A DNA stretch of 64,000 bases from Tanytarsus gracilentus (lineage: Eukaryota; Arthropoda; Insecta; Diptera; Chironomidae): the NCBI GenBank assembly GCA_038502055.1, contig JAXRKN010000016.1, positions 62,001-126,000 of the forward strand. The letters run 5' to 3'. Made by a program: the position numbers and the translations under genes. Shown in pieces: positions 25,801 to 36,749 of the stretch. A model generated the notes under the pieces. It did no database searches. It saw only the letters and a list, made by a program, of their open reading frames with translations, and was not told the DNA's origin. Position 1 is the first letter of the stretch; each line of letters starts with the position of its first letter.

Positions 25801-28800
25801 AATATATGCTGAGAGAGTGAGAGGAAAGATGAAAAAGTTTCCCATAAAACACACTTAACAAGTCAATAAAAAGCATAATGAGGTGAAATGTGCTCAAAAT
25901 TAATTGAAAACCATTCGTCCTCGAGGAGAAATTTCGATTAGCAATTTGTATGAAATTAAGAGCCATTAAGTTTGCTGTTGTTTTTGCGTGTAACAAATTG
26001 CTATGAAAAAGCGGGCGACAAAGCATTACTTGTAATTAATGATCCATTTGCTGCCTTTCATCTTCTGTTGCTGAGTGTGGATAAAAAGAATTTTTTCTGC
26101 TTCTTTTTGGCAGTTTATCGGGCTCGCCATTAGCGACCATTTTTAGAAAGGTGAGACACTTTTATTAAAGAAATTATAATTCTGTTTTATTTTCAATTTT
26201 GTTTCAATTAATTGATTTGGGTGTTTCAAATTTTTTTCGTTGCATTATGTTTCGATTTTAAATTTTCATAATTTCCAAAAATATTTCAAGTTATCAACCC
26301 TTTACTTTTATATTTGTATGAAGCTTAAAACAAAAATAGTCGATAAACTCCCAAAAAGAGTCAATTGAAATTTTTTTGTGTATTCTCGCAAGTATTTTTA
26401 AATTCCTTTGTTCTTCTTTCCATTTCACTTCTTCTTCATTTTCATTATCTCACTTCAAAGTGTAAGCGCAGAATTTATTTATTTATTTTTTTCGCTCGCT
26501 CCAACTGGTGTGTACAGAAATAGAGATTTAAATCGAATTAAATGACTCCGTTCGAGTGATTAATTGATTTCGGCTGTCTCTTACTCCGCACAGTGCTTCG
26601 ATGGAATTACAAAAAAAGTTCAATTTTCTTAACGAGACATTGCCGAAACGGAGCAGAGATCCTTATCGCATACACTCACCCGAATACGATTAATGAGATC
26701 CGATGCTGCGTTGAAAATATATTTTTAGACAAATCACTTTTCAGCTTCGAACTCATTTCTATGATTAATTATTAATTTTTCTCCTCGAGTGATTTAGAAG
26801 CGAAGGATTTAGCGAGAGAGTTTAATTTTCTATACATTGTTGCCTGCTTTACAGCACTGTGAATTCCTTTTGGGTGGTACGAAGCAATTTAAACGATTAG
26901 CTGGTGATATACAATGACTTTAATGAGGCTCTAGTGATCGTTAAAATCGCGTGAACAAAATGAATTTTTTCATTGTTTCTCACTGACAGTTTCGAGTGGA
27001 TATTTTAAGTCGAGTTCCTGCTGTAAATTTTTAGATAAAATTGCTTTAAAAATTACATTGTGAAGGTTTGATTCTCAATTTTAAAATATTTGTTGTTTTG
27101 AATTTTTATAAGGTTTGTTCTTCAAATTTTGTCTGTGAATAAAAATCCAGTAAAATGTTCTTAAATTTTTTTTGGATGCATTTAAATTCGATTCATATTT
27201 TATAAAAATTAAATAAATCATTCCCATCAATCTTATTTTTTGTCCAAATCTAATTTCATCAAATTAAATTAATTCATCGACACGAGTTAGTTCAGCTCAA
27301 TGTTATGACCCCATCATCGCATAATCCATCGATTATTACCTCATACAATCATCCATTCAATAGCGTCCATTTAAATTCAAATTCAAACTATAATCTTCAT
27401 CATCATCATTCATGAGCGCACATGCACAGCATTATGTTGCCGTATGCAGCTCTCTTAAGCCCTCCTATGTGAATCAATATTTCCTTCAATATTTATGCAT
27501 TTTATGTTTTTATATTGAGAATGGAGGAACACATTATGATTGATGATCATCAGCGCATACAGTACAGCGCTCCATAGTACAATTCCATGTTGTGTGTAAA
27601 TTACCATTATCGCTTATCGGTCAGGTGTACTCAACACAGCGAACGAAGCGGGTCGAGCTCGAGAGAGAAAAATAATCGAGAATGCTGCTGCTGCTGTTGT
27701 TGAAGACGAAGAGAACAGCAGCAATGGGAAAAAATGATTGATTGGCTCGATGACGAAACGACACAAGCACTCTCAGTCGAGAACGCAATTTACGCGCATT
27801 TAACATTCACCATCAGATATTCAGATATTAAAATCACTTGAAAGAATGAACACACGTTGATAGCCGTAGATTTTAGATTGTGAATGCTACAGACATCAAC
27901 ATTTATTGCTATTTAAAATGCAGTTCTAGGAAATAAACTAATTTTATAGGTTCGTTGATTAAAATGCAGCGGGTGTATTTTTAAAATTAAAGCAAGGTGT
28001 CAGAAGGTAGTCTTGGATTGAAATTTTAATCTCAAAAATTTATTTTAATTCTAATAATTCTAGATACCCATTTTTTAATGTCAAAAATTTCACAAATTAC
28101 CATCCCTCGACTCTGATGATTCAGTAGCACGTCGCAAATGGAGAAAATGAAGACAAATTTTTATTTATTTTTCTTTCCCGTATTTTATAGTATTTTTGTG
28201 TGTTAGAAAAGCAAACAGAAGAAAATGAGTGGCGGAGAAAGAGCACAAATGATGCCGCAAGGCATTTAAGAAAAATAATTAAATGTCTTGTGAATTAGCA
28301 AGATGTTGCGGACTTCCACGGAAGATCCATTTGAGTTCATAAAGTTTAACCTCACTTTAAAGGAAGGCGCTCTCTTGGTCTCGGGGGCATCGAAACAATG
28401 AAAAATAGACGCAGACAAAACGTCTCGAGTGCTGCTGTCAGATATTTTTAGCGAACGTGTACTGTCGAAATCATAAGCAAAAAATTGCACGTCGGTAAGG
28501 GAAAAAATGTTGTGTCTAATCTGACATTCGCTTGAGTGTAAATAACATTTTTATAAAAACTTAAACATTATCTCATCTGGCGTGCGACAATCATGCATAA
28601 AGAACGAAAATGTGTTGGCAAAACATTGTCACATAAAAATAAATAAAATTAATGAGATTATTGAGCAAAAGTTTATTATTTTTCTTTTTAGCTCTCTGTG
28701 ACACACATTGTCTCGGATGTTTATTTTTTTATCGCGGAAAATTGGGAAATGTTTTGAGTCTGTGCCAGAAAATTGAGTTTAATTTATTTAATGGTGAATT

Positions 28801-31800
28801 AAAATCATTAATTAAAATTTTTATTAAATTTTAAAAGGAGAAAATATCAAAAATACAAAATTAGTTTAAAACTAGGTTCGAATCCTAAATTTTTTAATTG
28901 AAAATATTTTCACTTTAATGATTTTTTTGCAACTAAATAACAAATCACAAAGGTTCGAATCCTTATTTTTAGAAGCAGTCAGTACCTGACATAATTTTTA
29001 TTTTCATAAAATTTTCCAACTGACAATCGCAATTGTGCATAAGCACGACAAAAGGTACAAAATCATCTGACAATTGTGTGCTCAACAGACTGACTCATTC
29101 TAAATAAGAAAACTTGAGAACGAGGGAGCTGAAAAATTTAATTAAAGTACGTTGCAAAACAACTTTATTTATTGCTAGTAATTATAAAAGGGTTTCTCTC
29201 CTCGACATTCTTCCTCACAATTTTCATTCATTACTTTCTCTGTTGTGACTTGCCCTTTTTTTGCAACGAGTAAAAATCTCATAAAATTACCCGAAAATTG
29301 TGTGTAAAATGTGAATACAGAGTTCACAGAGCATATGGTTGTAGAAATGTTTTTTACGAATGAAATCATTTCAAATGGAAGTAACAAAAGAAATTTTTAC
29401 CTCCCATTTTTGGCTCCCAGATTTCTATCTTACGATACGACAAAATGTTGAGATTTAAATGTTACAAATTCACATTTTATGTATGTAAAGGATTTATAAT
29501 TACTGAACATAAGATGTAGGACTGGATATGACAAGTTTTTTGAGTGAGAGAGAGAAAAGGATTAGAAAGTTTTACTCCAAGGGGTTCCGCAGAAGTTTAT
29601 TAAAATGTCATTAAATTTGTAAGGAAGGAATTTTGAGGGTGGATGAAAGGGACCCAAAATTTCGAGCAATTAACCTTAACTCAAATTTAAATTTATAAAA
29701 ACTATTTTCCACCCCTCGCATTTCTCAACCATATTTCCCAAAAGTCAAATTTCCATTTGCACTTCCGCGACTGTTTAAAATGCTTAAAACCCGCATAAAT
29801 TGTCGGTGAAAAATTTCCTCCTAACAGCTTTAAATATTTATTCACGACTCCTGCTAATGATTTTCAGCCACCAGCAAAAATAGAAGACGAAGAATAAATG
29901 AACGATGCTAATATCACTCATTTAATTATCTGTGTATTATACAGACAATTTAGTGGAGATTTGTACAAGCAGCATAGAACATAGAGACACTGAAAAAGTA
30001 TGAAAATTTATTCATGCGTTCTCGGCTCGAATTTAATGATGATTTATGACATCAGATTAGATTAGAATTGGAAATTTAATTTCTCTTGAAAATAAATAAA
30101 AGTTTACAGCAAAGCTGAGTGTTGGTAGCAGTGAAGTTAATCAAAAGAAACCATAGTCAGAATGATAGACGATTTTTTTTGAGGCAATAAAGAAGAGAGA
30201 AGAGAATTAAATTCTCAAACTCGCTTTTTATAGACTCGACTTTTGTGTGCGGACGATGCCAAAGAGCTGATTGTGAAGATTTAAATGTTCAAAAAAAATC
30301 GCAAAAATTTGTTTCTATTTTTTTATAAAAAATGTTTTATTTTAAATAATATTATAGTTGGTCACTGAGTAACTATAACATTTTTTTAAACCTCACAAAT
30401 TCACCAAATAAAGTTCAAAAATAAACTTTCTTCATCTATTTTCGATTCAAGTCCGATAAAAATTTCCCACATATCTCTCTCTCACTTAATTTATTCCATC
30501 TAGCATCAACTGCAGAAGCAGCGGTTCTATGTGTGCATTCTAATTCAGATATAAATCTTAAAATTGTTTGGTTTTCTCTTCTCTCTTTTTCTCGTCCGCC
30601 CTTCTTGATTCTCGAAAACGGTTTTTTAGGAAACCACACGAAAAATCTATCTCACTACTTTTTTTAGTGATTGCCAGTGCAGCAAAATTGAAATGTCACC
30701 GCACAAGCGAAAGGAGTGATAGAACTATAAATTTATTACAGTCTAAATATTTATAGACACCCGAAAATAAAATCTGTCACGCTGCGAGAAAATTGGGTGA
30801 AAAATGAGTTTTGGAGTGGTTTGTCAATTTTTAGAAAAGCAAACTTTGCATGATAAAATGTCATCGATCACAACCCATTTACCCCGAAAAGCCTGCCCGT
30901 TATCTTCTCTTATAGTTTGTTGTTTAAACCGCTTCGATTCGAGCATTGAATCAATATTTAGAGACGGTCTCGATATTGTGTGACACAAATGCCATTTGAA
31001 TGCAAACTATAGATATTGAGAAGGAGAGTGATATCGAGTGAATTCGAACACTTTTAATGTCGCATTTTTATTGGATTTTATTGCTATTCAGCAAAAGTCC
31101 TTCACGTTGAAAGTCGTAAAATAAATCCTGGCTGGTGGTCGAGATGGAAAAAGGCGCATTTCACATATCATCAATTTCATATCACTGTATGTGCCTTTGG
31201 GGAGTTGAAGAAACGAGTGAGGATTGAAAGAAATGGGCGGTCAATTTAATTTTTAAATTTTTCGATAGACAAAATTTTTAACGTTTTTTAAAAATTTAAA
31301 AAATTTGCGGGAAGTTTTAAATTTTAAATGCCCACCCATGCATCTGAAGGTGAAAGGCGAAAATTACATCGATTTTTGGATGATGGAGGATATTTGGTTA
31401 CATGTAACTCTCTAAAGTGGATTAAAAGTGCATTTTTGAAACGCGAGAAAGACGACTTTAAAGTCAACGCTTTAAAACTTTCCCATAAAAATCACCTAAA
31501 AGTATTGAAAAAAATTTCCGCTATACGAACTTAATTACTGACTAAAACACACACGAGACACAGTGGGAGAAATTGTCTCGCTGCAAAAACATTGCCATAA
31601 TGGACTCACAATGACTGTCAACGTTGTTCGGAGATGAAAAAGAAAAGAAGAGCATGGAAATTTTTCCCATTTTCATTCATTAAATAAACAGAAACCTCTC
31701 GCTCGGTCGCCATCAGCCTTCCCACCCGGTCTGAGAGCTAAAAACAATTTTTTTCCACTCACCTTTACATTCGTTCGCATTCTCGGCGGCTGCCCGTGCC

Positions 31801-32897
31801 CACGGTCTATCAAAATAGAATGGCTTGCACTTTTCACAGTCTCTTCCCGCGGTGTTGTGTTTACATTCGCATTCCAATAATCCAGTATCGGCATTCTTGA
31901 CACATCGCGATGCATGTCCATTGCATTTACAGCGACCGCCAACCGAGAAATCGGAGAGCGCATAAGTGCCAGTACCGGCAGATAGTAATGAGTTTGGAGA
32001 CAGCGTCGACGACAACGTCTCTTTCAGCTCATCGTAGACTCGCTTTTTTTCGCCGCTCTTCATTTTCCCTTTCATTGATTGTGTCGCTAATGGACTCTGC
32101 AGGCGATGGAAAATGACTCGAATGTCGGTTGCCGTAACCCAATCTTGCAGAATTACGGAAGTATCTAAATCAGCGGCCGATGGTCGTCCCTCCAGCGTGC
32201 TGAATGCAATGCGTGATCCCTGAATGCCGCTCATGCCGTCGCTCGAGAAACGATTATGGTCGAGGCATCGCGGCTCTTGCTCATTAAATTTTGTAATTTG
32301 CTGCTTTGGCGAGCGTCCATAGAGCTTTTTACATTGTGAACTGTAGAACTGAAACGGTTGCCAGCTCTTTCCATAATCGGCGCTCTTATAAATCGCCATG
32401 GAATCGGGCTTGAATGCGCTCGGACAAAACAAGAGACTCACATAGGTGAGTTCGAACTTTTTGCCAAACGAAAGTGTCAACGTGACATTGTCAGGTGTGT
32501 TATCATAGCCAAAATTCGTATTCGACAATGGCCTCGGCTCGGAACGCCAACATGTTACGTTCTGTAAATTGTGTATATCGGAAAGTGAGGAGGCGGTGAA
32601 GCTCCTTGACGGATCATTAATATCGCATGTATGACATTTTCCATCGGCATCGCAGTATGTCTCCGGTGCATTTAGACCACATGTGGATGAGGCCTCAATA
32701 TTTCCGCCAAAAGCGACATTCACAAAGTCAGACATGCAGCGGCGAGGACGATCGTCATCGTAACAAGGATCGACGGACAATGGTTGTGGCACAAAACTCC
32801 TGAGATGTTTATTATTATTATATGCCGCCGAAGCTGACACTAAAATGCCGCAAATTATGAGAATTCGATACATGGTTGAGATAAATTTTAGCTGCAT
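16739..32897 (-). CDS. Net: Netrin, downstream copy: complete coding region in 7 exons
   Basis: Secreted laminin-related axon-guidance protein; family members bind DCC/Frazzled and UNC-5 receptors in basement membrane. Coding exons, in order: 32897-31763, 22886-22698, 19091-18942, 18876-18781, 18081-18019, 17122-16945 and 16874-16739. All have GT-AG introns, and the total of 1947 bases is exactly 649 codons (648 residues). Residues 1-25 form a signal peptide, about 44-321 the laminin N-terminal domain VI, 322-378, 379-441 and 442-491 the three LE repeats, 492-523 a linker containing the family's KIP motif, and 524-648 the NTR/C345C domain with its six cysteines. There are N-glycosylation sequons at N113 and N137. 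The start is the first Met after an in-frame TGA at 32934-32936; M9 is an alternative. A second netrin lies upstream on the same strand, as with Drosophila NetA/NetB. I cannot say which of the two this is. Confidence 0.95.
16945..17122 (-). CDS. Net: Netrin (downstream copy) coding exon 6: NTR domain core
   Basis: 178 bases, acceptor TTTTGCAG and donor GTAATG. It encodes AILAKVVGRN, a basic middle segment, and the CRCP motif (the CKCP of other netrins). Without splicing, the frame would meet TAA immediately after the donor. It is 45 bases (15 residues) shorter than the equivalent exon of the upstream copy, the difference falling in the loop between the first strands and CRCP. Confidence 0.95.
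18019..18081 (-). CDS. Net: Netrin (downstream copy) coding exon 5: start of NTR domain
   Basis: 63 bases, acceptor TTTCAACAG and donor GTGAGT. It encodes DCKC followed by LNSNKFCKRDY, the first three cysteines of the NTR/C345C domain and the family's FC(K/R)(R/K)DYA signature completed in the next exon. It is too short to be found as an ORF and was placed by motif, phase and comparison with the second netrin. Confidence 0.95.
18781..18876 (-). CDS. Net: Netrin (downstream copy) coding exon 4: linker between LE3 and NTR
   Basis: 96 bases, acceptor TTGACAG and donor GTAAGT. It begins with the split codon that makes the conserved KIP after APCI, then an acidic, Ser-rich spacer ending VRPKSRE. 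Family linkers here are variable, so only the KIP start, the phase and the splice sites support it. Confidence 0.92.
18942..19091 (-). CDS. Net: Netrin (downstream copy) coding exon 3: LE3
   Basis: 150 bases encoding the third LE repeat, with CKEGVTGLTCNRCARG and QQSRSHIAPCI, nearly invariant in netrins. The split first codon reads Pro (KACK-PC). The donor is GTAAGT, followed by an intron of only 65 bases. I count 44 of 50 residues identical to the same exon of the upstream netrin. Confidence 0.97.
19293..19376. repeat. Small TIR element in intron 2 of the downstream netrin
   Basis: Tips AGGGAATGTCCAAAAGTTTT and AGGGTTTGTCCAAAAGTTTT differ at two positions, so this copy is young or conserved. 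84 bp with an AT-rich core. The tip sequence departs from the GGGACACT core, so it may be a sister subfamily. Confidence 0.75.
20231..20788. mobile_element. Long inverted repeat, 238-bp arms, 84-bp spacer
   Basis: Arms 20231-20468 and 20553-20788 are reverse complements with only about five differences. Each arm is itself bounded by CCCACTTCT-like ends (CCCACTTCTATTTA outside, AGAAGTGGGGCGGT inside), as if two copies of one element sit head to head. No coding capacity. It lies in intron 2 of the downstream netrin. It could be a foldback transposon or, if transcribed, a long hairpin RNA. Confidence 0.85.
21050..21680 (-). pseudogene. Decayed multi-exon coding remnant
   Basis: Minus-strand reading frames with protein-like composition and three short intron-like gaps or frame breaks. 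A frame ending at a GTAAGA donor (21635) joins across a 67-bp GT-AG intron to an acidic, Lys-rich segment (21568-21411, ending KNTEWHDE and TGA). Overlapping in another frame is MARRVNQSKLTAKIWTMQYA, with an internal TAG at 21357-21355, then HKFLDMEMAIDELNRK ending at a GTGAGG donor (21288). A 55-bp intron-like gap ends in TTTCTAG (21234). After it, only a shifted frame is open (21226-21050, 58 codons, rich in Lys/Glu/Asp). I recognise no family. Frame changes plus a nonsense codon indicate a pseudogene, possibly brought in by a mobile element. Confidence 0.5.
21796..21857. repeat. GC-rich compound hairpin
   Basis: CGTTAC, a short gap, ACAGCTGAT, a 23-base loop rich in CGCT and CGC, then ATCAGCTGT, AC, GTAACG. 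Its base composition differs sharply from its surroundings. It lies just upstream of the decayed coding remnant and looks like the end structure of a mobile element. Confidence 0.65.
22566..22661. repeat. Small TIR element next to the netrin exon 2 donor
   Basis: Tips AGGGATTGGACACTT and AGGGTTGGACACTT. The element ends about 36 bases from the donor at 22697, inside intron 2. Confidence 0.7.
22698..22886 (-). CDS. Net: Netrin (downstream copy) coding exon 2: LE2
   Basis: 189 bases in phase 1 at both ends, bounded by a TATAG acceptor and a GTGAGT donor. It encodes the second laminin-EGF repeat, with the diagnostic stretches CRFNLELYKLSGR and GFYRDPTKPI. In the family, LE repeats contribute to receptor binding. 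The matching exon of the upstream netrin has the same length and I count 51 of 63 residues identical. A small TIR element ends about 36 bases into the following intron. Confidence 0.97.
24512..24615. repeat. Small TIR element with perfect 10-bp ends
   Basis: ACCCTGCGAG and its exact reverse complement bound 104 bp of AT-rich sequence. The same size and build as the others but with different tips, so possibly a separate subfamily. In intron 1 of the downstream netrin. Confidence 0.65.
28875..28962 (+). other. Two tRNA-type B boxes 77 bp apart
   Basis: GGTTCGAATCC occurs exactly at 28875-28885 and 28952-28962, each with a short complementary flank like a T arm (CTAGG...CCTAA, AAGG...CCTT). No A box, anticodon arm or acceptor stem fits, so these are not tRNA genes. 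They may be tRNA or SINE relics or bare TFIIIC-type sites. Confidence 0.45.
29635..29717. repeat. Possible small TIR element
   Basis: Tips GAGGGTGGATGAAA and GAGGGGTGGAAAA around 83 bp. More diverged than most. In intron 1 of the downstream netrin. Confidence 0.45.
31233..31339. repeat. Small TIR element
   Basis: Tips ATGGGCGGTCAATTTAA and ATGGGTGGGCATTTAAA around 107 bp. In intron 1 of the downstream netrin, about 420 bp after the exon 1 donor. Confidence 0.55.
31763..32897 (-). CDS. Net: Netrin (downstream copy) coding exon 1: signal peptide, laminin N-terminal domain, LE1
   Basis: 378 codons plus one base, ending at a GTGAGT donor. The protein starts with a hydrophobic leader (ILIICGILVSASA) and then reads DPCYDDDRPRRCMSDFVNVA, the conserved start of the netrin laminin N-terminal domain. 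The hallmark YALSDFSVGGRCKCNGHAS opens LE1, which ends in DRPWARAAAENANECK. Between HRLQ and YALSDF there is a Ser/Lys-rich loop of about 44 residues, clearly longer than in vertebrate netrin-1 as I recall it. The 5' UTR boundary and any upstream noncoding exon are not visible. Confidence 0.97.
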
Positions 32898-35054
32898 TAT
32901 TATGATGATTATTAAAATGTCTCTAAAACACTCTCATATTACATCGATATGATGTCGAAAAATCCACACGAGAATGTCGCATTAATTTTATTTTTCTTCG
33001 AATAAATTCTTGACAAATTTCTCATAAATTTTTATTTTTATTTAAAATTCACTCGTTTTACACAGCAATTAGCGACTTCACTTCACATCTCACTAATTTC
33101 TCCTCGATAGATTGATAAAAATTATTAATGAGTTGTTATTATGTTGCGGGAGAAATAAATTCACATTATCATTAATTTTAATGCTTATTGCTCGCTTCTC
33201 TCATACAGTCGAGCTTGTGTGAATGATGCACATTAAGATTATTCACACGGGAGAAAGAGCGGCAATGAAAAAAATCGATTTTACACTGACTACCGAATGC
33301 AAAAATTCTGTCGTGTTTCTTAATCGTGGGCAATTTAATTTTTTTTTTGTGAGAAGTTTGAAATAATTTTTTTAAAAGTTTTTTTTAGTATTTTTTTTGT
33401 TAATTTTCACTTTGCCAAATTTATGCAAAAAAATCCGTAAAATTTATTGCGAACGAAAATCGAAAAGACTTTCCGGGACACGTGCACGACTGAGACTAAA
33501 TAATATATTTTATTTCAGAATCGATGTTGAGTCAAAATAGAAGAAGAAATCTCCGAGATTTCTCTCACGAGAGAGAATTGAGAGAATGCAAACTGAGCGA
33601 CATGAGAGAATGTTGCGCGCATGTCGCATGGTCGCACAGAGCGAAATAAAAAATTACCGAAAAAATTGCGTTTAATAAAAACACATAATTTTCAATAAGA
33701 ACAACATCGCATAAAATTTATCATTATCATGCACGCAAAAATCATGAAATATTCGTAAGCTAAAAATATTCTCTCATGACTCGTGTGGAGTGAATCAAAG
33801 AAAGACTCGTGCATTAATAATAATGCGACAATATACATTGTGAGAATGTCTCTCGGTTATGGTGGAACATTAATAAAGAGCTTTGAAAAAAATGTTCACA
33901 TAAAAAATTCACAAGAATCCTTTTTTTTACGCTCGAGCGTTGAGTAAAGTCAACATGCACATAATCCACACATCTGATACAGAGGAGGAAGAGAGAAAAT
34001 TTGCAGCGACATGATTGCTTCCCGTCACTCACTCGTCGTTTATTATAATGACTCCCGAAAATCTGTCATGTCAACTATCATCGTCACCACATTTCAGCAT
34101 AAATAAATCAATTCGCAAAATGTGTACACACAACATGGAGATGATGTCATGCCGAAAGGATGAAAATTTACACATTCATTGCATTTACGCAAATCAAAAC
34201 ATCATTAATTTGAATTTGTCTCGGAATTTCGTTTCTCAGCTTGCGCTCGCACTGCATGTCTGCATCTTCGAGTGCATTACGTATGAAAATTTATTTTCCG
34301 AAAGGCTGCATTTCTCTCACTCAGTAAATTCTCGGTAAATGTACTCTTAATTCCTCATTTCATGCACTTCCGGATGAAGTGTTCTTTGGGTGTAGAAAAA
34401 ATTATTCCAGTTGGAAATTTTTGGGAACAAAACAAATTTTAAAAAAAATTGTATTCATAAAAAATATTTTCATCACTGGGTGTTCTTTTGAGAGACTCGA
34501 AAATCCCCATAATAAATTTAAGCAAAAATAATCCTTTGGAAAAATAATTTCTTTTTACTTCTCTTTGTTCGTTTTCTGAAAATTTCTTCTTATCTCAATA
34601 AATCACTTTCATCATCGAGTTTAAGAGAGAGCAAAAATTACCAAGTAACGAAAAAAAAGTAACCAGTAGCAGAAAACAGTTAAATTTATCCATAATAAAG
34701 CCATCATCAACAGCTTTGAATGGAGCAGCTTTTATGGCTAGTTTTTAATTAAATTTCCAACTCTTAAAGCTTTTTTAGAGTGCCTAATAATTTCTTTCTA
34801 TGCCTTTTGGCTGCAACAAAAGAAAGAGCTAAAAAAATGGAGCGTTCAGCAGTGCCATAATCGTAAATCAGATCATATGAAAGGCGCAAAAACCGCAGCA
34901 CTGAGTCTTTAATTATGGAATGATAAATCATGCACACATATGGATGATTGTGATACATGTAAGAGTCATATTAGTTCCTCCTATCATTAATCTTGACCTA
35001 AAAAATATTTTTGATTGTGATAAAATTTTTTACTCATTTAAAGTAGAATTAGAG

Positions 35055-35146
35055 AGGGGTGGACAGTTTTAATGATTTAATTGTATAAAAAATTTTGGAT
35101 TTTTTTTCAATTTGCTTTAATTTAAACACTTTAGCGTCCCACCCCT
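35055..35146. repeat. Small TIR element
   Basis: Tips AGGGGTGGACAGT and AGGGGTGGGACGCT around 92 bp, between the netrins. Confidence 0.6.
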
Positions 35147-36651
35147 GTCTTAATTACTCACTTGATATCATATTCAAATTTGTACATAAGTTTGCACGTA
35201 TCTCATCAAACATATAAAAAGAATATCTTCTTTCTCACTTATGTGAATAAACCATAAACCACTCTCGACTTCACTCGAGCTGCGAGCAAGCGAATTCCTT
35301 GCAACTATTTTCCTGCTTTCTTAAATTAAATCGTAGCTCATGATGCACCATAAATACTTCACATGAGCATCGTTCTTAAGTTCGTACTCGAGATAGTTTT
35401 ACATCTTCCTCCAACGTGTGCATTTAAAACGAGGATCGAGAAGAAAATATTTATTTCGAAAATTTAGAGAAGTGACACAAACAAATTATTCACTTGCAAG
35501 TTGCAAACATTGCATACAAGATGAAGTGAGGGAATTGAAATGTGTTTGTTGGTTGTTGAATGGAAATTGGAAAAGTCAATTTTTAGTTGATGTCTGTCTT
35601 GGGAATTTAACTCTAGAATAACATTTTCATGTGTGGTGTGGGAGATGTGAAGGTCAATTTAATGTTATCGACATAATATTTTATTTATAAGCGGACGAAG
35701 CATTTTATTGATTGCAAAATGGAAGTTTTTAATTAATTTTAGAATCTGATGAAAAATGATGAAAGGTTAAGGATAAACCAGTGTACAAATCTCCTTTTTA
35801 TTCATTAAATATTTTTCTTTAAAATCCTCTTGAAAGAAATTCTTTTAAATTTAAATATGAAAACATTAATATCTTCCTTATCGTTAATCAACATGTTTAA
35901 AATCCACTTTATCTCTCGTCTCTCTAGCTTCCCACATTTAATAAGAAAGAACACACACACAAGACATGAGAGATGCTTACAGAAAGATTAAAAGATACAT
36001 TTTGTTAACAACAATAGAGATGAGACAGCAAACACAGGAGAAGATTTTCGACTTCTCTTCTTTTTTTCACAATTTAAAATGTAAACATTTTCGGGAAGAT
36101 ATTGTAGAAAATTTATTGTCATGAGATATTGCTGTAAAGTGTAAATAATATTTTTGCACTATGCCAAATTGTTGCACGTAAACATATTGCACATAAAAGA
36201 GTGAATGCCGAGACAGAAACGACATGTTGCAATATTTTACATTTGTTCAATGCATACATAGAAAATATAATAGTTAATGCTGTAACAATGGATGCACACA
36301 GAGCAAGAAAGGAAAGCGACAGCGGCAAAGGATGACGAAAAAGTGTGTGAATGTTTGTGTGAGCGGCAACATATTTCATTGACAATTTTTGCATATGTAT
36401 GTACATATAAATATTTTCCTAGGAAGACATTAATGAATAATTCAGTAACAAGAGATTAATGACATGTCTCTTGAATGTATGTTTTGGCATGAGCCAACAC
36501 TCGCATTGTCCTGTTTCGTTTTCTAAAAAATATCTAAGGATGAAAGAAGACCACACGCAATGCCTTAGATGGCCTTAAGGTATAATCGTTACACATAAAA
36601 AATGGGAATAGCAATGGTTAAAAGGGATGAAGGATTTACATGGACATGGCG

Positions 36652-36749
36652 AAGGGATTGGACACTTTTTTATATATTTAAAATTATTCAAATTTATCAA
36701 GTATACATTTTTTATAAAATTATCTTTAAATTCGAGGGTCCTTCCCCTC
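36652..36749. repeat. Small TIR element
   Basis: Left tip AAGGGATTGGACACTT, right tip read inward GAGGGGAAGGACCCTC. AT-rich core. Confidence 0.55.

Larger units (their letters stand above)
22887..31762 (-). other. Intron 1 of the downstream netrin, 8.9 kb
   Basis: It separates LE1 from LE2. It holds three small TIR elements, the B-box pair and a less AT-rich patch at about 27610-27800 with CTGCTGCTGCTGTTGTTG and GAGA runs. No nested gene is recognisable. Large first introns of guidance genes often hold enhancers, but that is inference. Confidence 0.6.

Noticed and set aside
28875..28962. Pair of tRNA genes
   Set aside because: Only T-arm-like motifs are present; no acceptor stem, D arm or anticodon arm can be folded around them.
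31673..31963. 96-codon minus-strand frame over the end of netrin exon 1
   Set aside because: Shadow of the netrin exon in another frame.
34015..34338. 107-codon plus-strand frame
   Set aside because: Composition tracks the local base content, with His/Met/Ser-rich text and no domain; no promoter or homologous look.
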